This document shows, in pieces, positions 49,699-56,294 of a stretch of 64,000 nt of DNA. The notes beneath the pieces were generated by a model that was not told where the DNA came from, made no database searches, and was given only the letters and a program-made list of their open reading frames with translations. The stretch lies in assembly GCF_006715175.1 (NCBI RefSeq), contig NZ_VFMQ01000001.1, forward strand, positions 496,001 through 560,000, read 5' to 3'. The first letter of the stretch is position 1. Every line of letters starts with the position of its first letter. This DNA is from Curtobacterium citreum (GTDB lineage Bacteria > Actinomycetota > Actinomycetes > Actinomycetales > Microbacteriaceae). A program made the translations under genes and the position numbers.

Positions 49699-50151
49699 TC
49701 AGACCGTGAAGAGCGTTGCGCCGTCGGTGAGCACCGAGCCCACGGTGGACTGCTCGACGGAGTCCGGCGCGCTGCCGAGCACCACCACCGGGCAGACGGG
49801 GGAGTAGCCGGCGGCGGAGATCACCGACGGGGTGAACCGCACGACGGGGTCGCCCGCGCGGACGGTGTCGCCCTCGGCCGCGAGCAGCTCGAAGCCCTCG
49901 CCCCCGAGCTTCACCGTATCGATGCCGACGTGCACGAGGACGTCGGTCCCCGCCGCACCCTGCAGGGCGAACGCGTGCGGGTGCAGCTTGACGATCGAGC
50001 CGTCGACCGGGGCGACCGCGGTGACGGGGCCCTCGGCTCCAGTGGGGTCGACCGCGACCCCGGCACCGACGAGCTGTTCGGCGAACACCGGGTCCGGCAC
50101 GTCCGCCAGGGCGACGACCGGACCCGCGAAGGGCGTCCGGACGGTGGTCAC
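49699..50151 (-). CDS. PTS sugar transporter subunit IIA (glucose/N-acetylglucosamine type)
   Basis: A 150-aa EIIA-Glc fold: VRTPFAGPVVALADVPDPVFAEQLVGAG at the start, VDGSIVKLHPHAFAL with the phosphotransfer-stabilising His (~59), DVLVHVGIDTVKLGGEGFELL with the phospho-acceptor His (~74), and GDPVVRFTP. It takes phosphate from HPr and gives it to an EIIB domain. No EIIBC gene is adjacent, so it is a stand-alone IIA, perhaps serving a permease elsewhere. The GTG start overlaps the stop of a 25-codon frame that may be the remnant of a larger upstream gene. Confidence 0.92.
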   Translation of the reverse strand: MTTVRTPFAGPVVALADVPDPVFAEQLVGAGVAVDPTGAEGPVTAVAPVDGSIVKLHPHAFALQGAAGTDVLVHVGIDTVKLGGEGFELLAAEGDTVRAGDPVVRFTPSVISAAGYSPVCPVVVLGSAPDSVEQSTVGSVLTDGATLFTV

Positions 50152-50225
50152 CGCTGACCCCGCTGGCGCCGCGTGCCCGTCGTCGGGACTCCGGCTGCGG
50201 CGAGCACGGCGATGGCTCCTGCCAC
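50148..50225 (-). pseudogene. 25-codon frame upstream of EIIA, possible 3' remnant of a disrupted gene
   Basis: The frame reads AGAIAVLAAAGVPTTGTRR and ends QRGQR, overlapping the EIIA start by GTGA, which is the layout of a coupled upstream gene. GAGGAGGAGG ahead of the GTG could act as a ribosome site, so a short peptide may be made. The in-frame codons upstream (REEEGA...) keep good codon bias only to about 50240, then the frame degrades. I suspect the tail of a longer sugar-metabolism gene cut when the glycocin-like cassette arrived; a BadF-type sugar kinase tail is one guess, not supported by a motif. Confidence 0.35.
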
Positions 50226-50520
50226 GGCACCCTCCTCCTCACGAGGACATCGACCTGGGCGGAGTTGCCCGGTCGACTCGACTGTAGGCCCTGACCGGAC
50301 GCTGGCCGTCGAGCGAGTCGACGCCACGGGCAGTTCGCTCGACTCCGGGCGCCCGGACCGGTCCGACGGCGACCGACCGACTGTTGCGCTGTCCGAGTGA
50401 CGGAACGGGGTCCGTCGTGAGGATGAAGTCCGTGTGGGGGGCTGGACCACGCTCGTCACGGGCCGCTTGACTCTCGGAGCCCGGGGGAGCCTCCCCGACG
50501 CGGAAGAGAGGGGAATGCCG
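50226..50520. other. Non-coding junction and leader of the glycocin-like cassette
   Basis: About 295 nt with no gene I can support. It holds a perfect inverted repeat CGTCGA-5-TCGACG (50307-50323), a small ACGGA/TCCGT repeat near 50402-50417, and a GC-rich hairpin CGGGGGAGCCTCCCCG about 23 nt before the precursor ribosome site that may fold in the leader RNA. No clear -35/-10 pair was found; the promoter of the cassette should be here. Confidence 0.4.
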
Positions 50521-50766
50521 ATGACGGCACGCGAGATGTTGCTCCAGCAGATCATCGATCAGGACGAGCTGAACGAGGTCCGGGGAGGGGCGTGGATCGA
50601 CAAGCTCCGCGCTTGGTACTACAAGTACGGGCCCAAGTGCGGCTCGGTCGGCCTCATCGGGATCGGTTCGCCGTCCTGGGTCGGCAAGATGGCTGCGTAC
50701 GCGATCCTGCACAGCAAGCCGGCGCCGCCGAGCAGCGGCAGCTGCGGTACCTGCATCTGTCACTGA
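50521..50766 (+). CDS. Glycocin-like precursor peptide with double-glycine leader
   Basis: The 81-aa product has a 23-residue leader, MTAREMLLQQIIDQDELNEV then RGG, of the class cut after Gly-Gly by C39 peptidases (acidic/hydrophobic helix with LNEVRGG). The 58-residue core begins AWIDKLRAWYYKYGPKCG and has Cys at precursor positions 40, 75, 78 and 80, a hydrophobic middle (VGLIGIGSPSWVGKMAAYAIL), and a Ser/Gly/Pro-rich tail SKPAPPSSGSCGTCICH. A Ser/Gly-rich, Cys-containing tail recalls glycocin F. The chosen ATG is 6 nt after AGGGGA; one two codons upstream is too close. It precedes a glycosyltransferase and C39 exporter genes. Modified residues cannot be told. Confidence 0.8.
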   Translation: MTAREMLLQQIIDQDELNEVRGGAWIDKLRAWYYKYGPKCGSVGLIGIGSPSWVGKMAAYAILHSKPAPPSSGSCGTCICH

Positions 50767-50825
50767 GTTCTGACCGGGCGCCATCGATCGCATCGCCGCG
50801 GTCGGTGGTGCCCGCATGGAGAAGC

Positions 50826-51989
50826 ATGCAAACAACTGATGTCTTCCGCTCCCCGGGGGATCTGCCGGTCGGCCTCGGTGCCGTCCGGGCGCAGACCCTC
50901 GCGTCGAGCACCTTCTGGCCGATCGACTCACCAGACGTTCCAGTCGACGACGGCTCACTCGTCTTCGTGGTCGTGAGCGCCGGCGACCCGACTCGTGTCC
51001 TGCGCTGTGTCGAGAGTCTGACCGCGGACGCTCGTGTGTTGGTCGTCGACAGCGGACCGGGGCAGCTCGACCTCCTTCGGTCGGTGGGCGGCCGGAACGT
51101 GGAGGTCGTCCGGCGTCAGTGGACGGGTGACTTCGCGGCAGCACGCAACTTCGCGGTGGACCAGCTGGAGAACGGCTGGGTGGCGTTCGTCGACGACGAC
51201 GAGTTCCTGCTCCCCGGTCACGCTCAACGGGTCGTCGATGCAGCTCGGGCCCTGGAGAGGCACCCGTTACGCGATCGCATCATCGGTGGTGTCACCGTCC
51301 TCGATCAGACTGCCGGAGTCACGCCGTTCCTGCCGCGTCTGTTCCGGGTGCGCGGAGCCGTGCGGTGGAGCGGGCGGCTCCACGAGGTGCCTGTCCTCCG
51401 TGCCGACGGTCAGGTCGAACGTGTTGCGCTCGACGTCACCGTGGCGCACGACGGGTACGAGACGGAGGTGGCCGAGCGACGCCGTCGGAACACGACGATC
51501 ATCGAGGGCTGGAGAGCCGAGGATGGGCCCGAGGGCCGGCGACTTCTCGCGCACGCGCAGGAACTGGCCGCGGAATCCGAGAGTCCGGAGCGCCGACAGG
51601 TGCTCCAGGATGCGATCGCGTCCGGAAGTCTGTCCCTCGAGGAGGAGCTGGGTGCGCGACTCTCCCTGCTCGTCGGGCTGCTCCTGGACGGCGGTCCTCG
51701 TGCCGTCCTGGAGGCGCATGAACACGAATCCGCCGCTCGCCGTTTCGGAGAGCCGGGCGCGCTCGAGCTCGCGCTCCTCCGCGCTCGGGCGCTGCTGCTG
51801 TTCGCCGAGGTCGAGTGCGCGCGCACCCGTGCGCTCCTCGCGCGCCACCTGCAGAGTGGGTCGGCCGGTGACCCGGCGAGTGATCTCGCGGCCCGCGCAG
51901 TCGACGTACTCATCGAGCTCACGGATCGCCTCGGGGAGGACAGCGCGCCCTTCCGTGACCTGTACGGTCAGCCCGGAGGAGCGCTGTGA
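50826..51989 (+). CDS. SunS-like family 2 glycosyltransferase (first copy)
   Basis: A 387-aa GT-A enzyme. The nucleotide-sugar domain shows SLVFVVVSAGDPTRVLRCVES, WTGDFAAARNFAVDQLENGWVAFVDDDEF with the DxD metal site (Asp ~123-125), RLFRVRGAVRWSGRLHEVPV (~171-190) and a DVTVAHDGYETEVAERRRRN block (~203-222), followed by an alpha-helical C-terminal half. The W-x-x-DF-x-x-ARN, RLFR...LHE and HDGY...RRN landmarks, in this order, match SunS, the S-glycosyltransferase of sublancin, which also has a helical C-terminal part. It should glycosylate Cys or Ser/Thr of the precursor in the cytoplasm before export. GGAGAAGC precedes the ATG; the stop overlaps the exporter start (GTGA). Confidence 0.82.
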   Translation: MQTTDVFRSPGDLPVGLGAVRAQTLASSTFWPIDSPDVPVDDGSLVFVVVSAGDPTRVLRCVESLTADARVLVVDSGPGQLDLLRSVGGRNVEVVRRQWTGDFAAARNFAVDQLENGWVAFVDDDEFLLPGHAQRVVDAARALERHPLRDRIIGGVTVLDQTAGVTPFLPRLFRVRGAVRWSGRLHEVPVLRADGQVERVALDVTVAHDGYETEVAERRRRNTTIIEGWRAEDGPEGRRLLAHAQELAAESESPERRQVLQDAIASGSLSLEEELGARLSLLVGLLLDGGPRAVLEAHEHESAARRFGEPGALELALLRARALLLFAEVECARTRALLARHLQSGSAGDPASDLAARAVDVLIELTDRLGEDSAPFRDLYGQPGGAL

Positions 51990-53683
51990 GGTCGTCAGGC
52001 ATCCCGGACCACGGTTCCCGTAAGCGTGCACCGCACGTCCCGCAACGTCTCGACTCGGACTGCGGCGTCGCCGCGCTGAGCTCCGTCATGGGGTGCTACG
52101 GGGTGCGCCGGAGCGTCGGGCGCATGTGGCAGCTGTACGGACGCTCGCAGACGGCGATGTCCCTGCTGGAGCTGCAGCGGGTCGCGGACCGGAACGGGTT
52201 CGACGCGACGTGCTACCGGTTCGACGATCTCCGACAGGTGAGCGATCGGTACCTCCCGGCGGTCCTGCACCTCGACCGTGACGGCGGGCACTTCGTGGCA
52301 ATCGACCGTCAGCGAGGCGACCGTGTCCGGGTGACCGACCCAGCGGGCGACCAAGGATGGGTCCGGAAGGCGGCCCTCGACACCTCGGGCTACCTGATGA
52401 CCGTGGTGCCGAGCGAGAGGCCGGCGAGTGCGCGCGAGGACCGCAGCGGGGGAGAGGTGGTGCGTGGACTGCTCTGGAGCGCTCGCGGCCGTCTGTCGGG
52501 TGTTGCTCTCCTCTCGCTCGCCGCGACAGCGTCCGGCCTCGCAGTGTCCCAGTTCGTCCGGGTCCTCGTCGATCTCGCCGCCGCCGGCGCACTCTCGTCT
52601 GCCGCACTGGTCGCGATCGGGATGATCACGCTGCTCGTCGCAGCCGCGGGAGCCACCTTCGGTTGGTTCTCGACCCGGAAGGCCTTCACGAGCTCGGTGT
52701 CCATGGAACGCGAACTCGCGCTCGGCTACGGGACGACGGTGCTCTCCCTGGGGGGTACTGCCTTCCGGGCGTACGCCCCCGGAGACCTGATGGCCAGGTT
52801 CACGGACCTGTCCGAGATGCGGTCGTTCGTCCACGACTCGGTGCTCTCCGGGATCCTGAGCGCTGCCACTCTGCTCGGTGCGGTGACGGTGCTGGGGTTG
52901 CAGAGCCCGGTCGCAGCACTCGCGTGTCTGGTCGGTGTGTCGGCGATCGCATCAGCGAGGTGGATCAAGGGGAAGCGAATCGAGTCACTGCAACGGCGTG
53001 CCGCGGGCGCGGAGAGTGCCTTGACCCAAGCCATGGTCGAAGTCGGCGAGGGTTCCGTGACGAACCGTGGGGCAGCCTGGGTCGCCTACCAGCGACCGAG
53101 ACTGCGTGCGGCCTTCGACGGACTCATCGATCAGACCAGACGGGTCTTCCTCGTCTCCGCAGCGCTCGAGTTCTCCACGGCCTTCGCCGGGAGCGTGGTC
53201 CTGATCGTCGTGATGACCCTGATGGCCTTCCAGGTCCAGGCAGGAACGCTCTCGCTGGGTTCGCTCGCTTCGCTCGCGGTCCTGCTCCCGATGATGTCGG
53301 GAGCTGCGTTCGCGCTCGCTGGTCTGCAGCAGGACGTCCAGCGGGCGACCGTCAGCGCGGAACGGATCGAGGAGATCTCCTTCGCGCGGGCTGCGCTCCC
53401 GGTCTCCGGCGGCGCGCATGCGGGCGACGGGGCACCGTTGCTCCGTGTCGAGGCGCTGCGTGTCGTCGCGGCCGGGAGCGTCCTCGCGGACCTCCCGCGG
53501 CTGAGCATCCAGAGCGGTGAGGTCGTCGGGCTGCGAGGTCCCAACGGAGCGGGGAAGTCGACGATCTGCCGGGTGTTGGCGGGTCTCGAGGACGACTGGA
53601 CCGGCTCAATCGCGCTCGACGGGGAACCGCTCCGCGACGCCGGCGGCGAGCCCGTGCGGTACGTCCCGATGCCGTGGCCGTGA
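51986..53683 (+). CDS. C39 peptidase-containing ABC exporter, N-terminal part (frameshifted)
   Basis: The 565-aa product has three parts. C39 protease (~1-135): catalytic Cys26 in RLDSDCGVAALSSV, His102 in GGHFVAIDR, Asp118 in RVTDPAGDQGW. Transmembrane domain (~155-430) with five to six helices. The first half of the ATPase: Walker A GLRGPNGAGKSTICRVLAG. It then ends early at VRYVPMPWP, where the Q-loop (YVPQD) is expected; the signature, Walker B and H-loop continue in the next frame. Such exporters cut double-glycine leaders and secrete bacteriocins (SunT type). A ribosome site GGAGGA precedes the GTG. Joined, the protein would be ~691 aa, the normal size. Confidence 0.85.
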   Translation: MRSSGIPDHGSRKRAPHVPQRLDSDCGVAALSSVMGCYGVRRSVGRMWQLYGRSQTAMSLLELQRVADRNGFDATCYRFDDLRQVSDRYLPAVLHLDRDGGHFVAIDRQRGDRVRVTDPAGDQGWVRKAALDTSGYLMTVVPSERPASAREDRSGGEVVRGLLWSARGRLSGVALLSLAATASGLAVSQFVRVLVDLAAAGALSSAALVAIGMITLLVAAAGATFGWFSTRKAFTSSVSMERELALGYGTTVLSLGGTAFRAYAPGDLMARFTDLSEMRSFVHDSVLSGILSAATLLGAVTVLGLQSPVAALACLVGVSAIASARWIKGKRIESLQRRAAGAESALTQAMVEVGEGSVTNRGAAWVAYQRPRLRAAFDGLIDQTRRVFLVSAALEFSTAFAGSVVLIVVMTLMAFQVQAGTLSLGSLASLAVLLPMMSGAAFALAGLQQDVQRATVSAERIEEISFARAALPVSGGAHAGDGAPLLRVEALRVVAAGSVLADLPRLSIQSGEVVGLRGPNGAGKSTICRVLAGLEDDWTGSIALDGEPLRDAGGEPVRYVPMPWP

Positions 53684-54057
53684 TGGCCGACACACTCTTG
53701 AACAACGTCACGTTCGGTCGGGACATCGAGGACGTCGATCGGATCTGTACGGCGGTCGGTCTCGACGACCTGGCCAGCCGGCTCCCGCTGGGCTACGCGA
53801 CACCCATCGGACCGCCGCACGTCCGTCTCTCCGGAGGCGAATCGCAGCGGGTCGGCATCGCCCGGGCGCTCGTCGATCGGCCCCGTCTGCTGATCCTGGA
53901 CGAGGCGACCCGGATGCTCGACGTCGCGACCCAACGCGTGATCGTGGACCGGATCATGGGGCTGGGACTCTGCTCTGCCGTGCTGCTCGTGTCGCACAGC
54001 GAGGCGCTCGACAGCCTGGCCACGCGCGTGGTCGAAGTCGGGGTGCCGAATGTCTGA
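53683..54057 (+). CDS. ABC exporter, C-terminal ATPase half
   Basis: A 124-aa segment starting at an ATG that overlaps the previous stop (TGATG): ADTLLNNVTFGRDIEDVDRI, signature VRLSGGESQRVGIARALV, Walker B PRLLILDEATRMLD and H-loop VLLVSHSEA. It completes the ATPase of the C39 exporter. Restoring the four bases CAGG at 53668/53669 rebuilds the Q-loop VPQDAVAVMADT exactly, and a single missing base would also restore the frame. So this is a deletion mutation, a sequence error, or a true two-piece ATPase coupled by the TGATG overlap; the Q-loop Gln is lost in all cases as written. Confidence 0.75.
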   Translation: MADTLLNNVTFGRDIEDVDRICTAVGLDDLASRLPLGYATPIGPPHVRLSGGESQRVGIARALVDRPRLLILDEATRMLDVATQRVIVDRIMGLGLCSAVLLVSHSEALDSLATRVVEVGVPNV

Positions 54058-55297
54058 CGGGTGCTGGGACGTCCCGAGTGCGCGCGCGGCCATGGGCGCC
54101 ACGGCCTCGGCCCGAGAACGCGCGTTCCTCCTCCGTCGGATCGCCGTGCTGACGAAGGTGGCGCGCGGGAACATCCTGATGTCCTCCGCGAACCGGCGTC
54201 CGGATGCCACGGAGTCCTCGTCGACGGTCACGTACTGCATCCTGGCGTCCGTCCCGGGAACCGACCTCTGTCCGACGCTGTCCTCACTCCCACCCGGAGC
54301 AGACGTCCTGGTCGTCGGAGTGGACGACGTGTCGGAGATGCGGCCCGCGGACCGACCGGACCTGCGGGTCACCGCGATCCCGTTCCGATGGAGGAACGAC
54401 TTCGCGGCGGCGCGGAACGCGGGACTGGATGCGGCCGGCGAGGGTTGGGTCGTGTTCGTCGACACCGATGAAGTGTTCGTGCCGCAGGCATCCGAGTCGC
54501 TGGAAGAAGTGCTGCGACACTTCTCGCAGCACCCAGCGAGCGGCCGGCTGGGCGTCTCGCTCCGCGTCTGGGACGGCAATCGCGGGACGGTCTCGCGGGT
54601 GGGTCGGGTGATACGAGCGGACGGTCTGGTCCGGTACCGGGGCGCCCTGCACGAGGAGCTCTTCGTCCGCGGCGGAGTCGTCCTCCAGGTCGACCTCGAC
54701 TGTGACCTCGTGCACGACGGGTACGACGGCGCTGCTGGAGCCGACAAGGCCCGCAGGAACCAAGAGGTTCTGGACGCCGTCGTGGCACGTGGTGAGGCGA
54801 CCGCGAAGGACCACTACTACCGGAGCCGGGACGCCCGGCCGCTCCGGACCGACGAGGCCACCGAGGCTGACCTTCGTGCGGCGATCGTCCTTGGGCCGCA
54901 GACGATCGCCTTCCAAGGGGAACCCCACGTCGCTGCGATCCGGGACCTGATCGGGAGCCAGTTGCAGCGCGGTGCGGTCTCGCAAGCCAGATCGACGCTC
55001 GAGACCTCCGAGCAGCAGCTCGACGTCGCGGACCGTGACTCGCTGGCACTCTCCATCGAGCGCGAGGCGCTCCGACAGCAGGCGCGGCAGATCCGGTCTC
55101 GCGTCGCCGCGCAGTTGCTGGGTGGGTCCGAGGCCGACCCGGGGCTGCTCGATGACCTCGGTCTGCTCTCGCTGCTCGTCGGCGACGACAGCACCGCGTG
55201 GGCGGTGCTGGAGGGCCGACTCGGGGGAACCGTCCCGGACCGGTTCCGAGAAGCTGCCATCGGGATCCGGGACGCGCTCGAGCGTCTCGGAGCGTGA
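54050..55297 (+). CDS. SunS-like family 2 glycosyltransferase (second copy)
   Basis: A 415-aa GT-A enzyme with the same landmarks as the first copy but clearly divergent: TVTYCILASVPGTDLCPTLS, WRNDFAAARNAGLDAAGEGWVVFVDTDEVF with DxD at ~138-140, SRVGRVIRADGLVRYRGALHEELFV (~182-206), and DCDLVHDGYDGAAGADKARRNQE (~217-239), then a helical C-terminal half with LRQQARQIRSRVAAQLL. An extra ~55-residue N-terminal region is basic and Ser-rich. Two SunS-like enzymes in one locus suggest two glycosylated residues, or two sugars added in turn. Its ATG lies 8 nt inside the upstream gene. Last gene of the cassette. Confidence 0.8.
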   Translation: MSDGCWDVPSARAAMGATASARERAFLLRRIAVLTKVARGNILMSSANRRPDATESSSTVTYCILASVPGTDLCPTLSSLPPGADVLVVGVDDVSEMRPADRPDLRVTAIPFRWRNDFAAARNAGLDAAGEGWVVFVDTDEVFVPQASESLEEVLRHFSQHPASGRLGVSLRVWDGNRGTVSRVGRVIRADGLVRYRGALHEELFVRGGVVLQVDLDCDLVHDGYDGAAGADKARRNQEVLDAVVARGEATAKDHYYRSRDARPLRTDEATEADLRAAIVLGPQTIAFQGEPHVAAIRDLIGSQLQRGAVSQARSTLETSEQQLDVADRDSLALSIEREALRQQARQIRSRVAAQLLGGSEADPGLLDDLGLLSLLVGDDSTAWAVLEGRLGGTVPDRFREAAIGIRDALERLGA

Positions 55298-55342
55298 GCG
55301 GAGCGCGCCCGCCCGTCTGAACAGGCTCGCATGAGATCGGTT

Positions 55343-55372
55343 TTGACAATCGTTATCAAGTAGGCCTACGGT
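55343..55372 (+). promoter_or_regulatory. znu promoter with Zur box
   Basis: TTGACA (55343-55348), 18 nt, TACGGT (55367-55372), then 7 nt to the znuA ATG: a strong promoter for a leaderless mRNA. The imperfect palindrome TGACAATCGTTATCA (55344-55358) overlaps the -35 and spacer and resembles Fur/Zur-type boxes (TGAxAAxxxTTxTCA). The Zur-like repressor encoded by the operon's last gene should bind here when zinc is plentiful. Confidence 0.75.
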
Positions 55373-55379
55373 CGTCAGC

Positions 55380-56294
55380 ATGCAGAACCGCCGCCTCCTC
55401 GCCCTGCCGCTCGTCGCCGGCGCCGCCGCGCTCGTCCTGACCGGCTGCGCGACCTCCTCGTCCCCTGGCAGCGCGTCGAGCGACGGCACGGTCCGCGTGG
55501 TCGCCTCGACGAACGTCTACGGCTCGATCGTGCAGTCGATCGGTGGGAAGGACGTCGAGGTGACGAGCATCCTCGACGACCCGTCGCAGGACCCGCACTC
55601 GTTCGAGTCGAGCGCGAAGACGCAGCTCGCGGTCTCGAAGGCCGACCTGCTCATCGAGAACGGGGGCGGCTACGACGACTTCATGACCACGCTCGCGAAG
55701 TCCGCGAACACGAAGGCCCCCACCATCAACGTGGTCGACCTCTCCGGGCTCGAGAAGGACGGGGACAAGGAGTTCAACGAGCACGTGTTCTACAGCTACC
55801 CGACCATGGTGAAGCTCGTGGCCGAGGTCGAGCAGCGGCTGGCGAAGCTCGACGCCGGGCAGGCCGACACCTTCGCGGCGAACGCGAAGACGCTCACCAC
55901 GAAGCTCGAGGACCTCGAGTCGCAGACCGCCGCCGAGAAGCAGAAGGTCGACGGGGACAAGGTGGCCTACACCGAGCCCGTCCCGGGGTACCTGTTCGAG
56001 GCGATGGGCCTCGACAACGTCACGCCCGAGGCGTTCTCGGAGGCGATCGAGGAGGGCGACGACGTCCCGCCGGCGGCCCTCAACGACACGCTCAAGCTGT
56101 TCAGCGACAAGACCGTGCGGCTCCTCGCCTACAACGAGCAGACGTCCAGCCCGGAGACCGAGCAGGTCAAGAAGGCAGCCGACCAGGCCGACATCCCGGT
56201 GGTCGGTGTCACGGAGACGCTCCCGAAGGGGAAGGATTACGTCTCGTGGCAGCAGGCGAACATCGACGCGATCACGGCGGCCCTCGCGAAGTGA
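55380..56294 (+). CDS. znuA: Zinc ABC transporter substrate-binding lipoprotein
   Basis: A 304-aa cluster A-I binding protein: lipobox LALPLVAGAAALVLTGC (lipidated Cys at 22), then TVRVVASTNVYGSIVQSIGG, ILDDPSQDPHSFESSAKT with the first metal His, NEHVFYSYPTMVKL with the second His, and TEPVPGYLFEAMGL/LAYNEQTSSP in the C-lobe. The third His of classical ZnuA in the 'H-x-A-F' position is replaced by EPVPGYLF and there is no His-rich loop, so the metal site is unusual. It delivers Zn2+ (or Mn2+) to the ZnuBC permease. First gene of the Zur-controlled operon. Confidence 0.92.
   Translation: MQNRRLLALPLVAGAAALVLTGCATSSSPGSASSDGTVRVVASTNVYGSIVQSIGGKDVEVTSILDDPSQDPHSFESSAKTQLAVSKADLLIENGGGYDDFMTTLAKSANTKAPTINVVDLSGLEKDGDKEFNEHVFYSYPTMVKLVAEVEQRLAKLDAGQADTFAANAKTLTTKLEDLESQTAAEKQKVDGDKVAYTEPVPGYLFEAMGLDNVTPEAFSEAIEEGDDVPPAALNDTLKLFSDKTVRLLAYNEQTSSPETEQVKKAADQADIPVVGVTETLPKGKDYVSWQQANIDAITAALAK

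Noticed and set aside
50521..55297. Lanthipeptide or sactipeptide cluster
   Set aside because: The precursor has Ser/Thr/Cys and a Gly-Gly leader, but there is no LanM/LanB/LanC, radical-SAM or YcaO enzyme; the modifying genes are GT2 glycosyltransferases.
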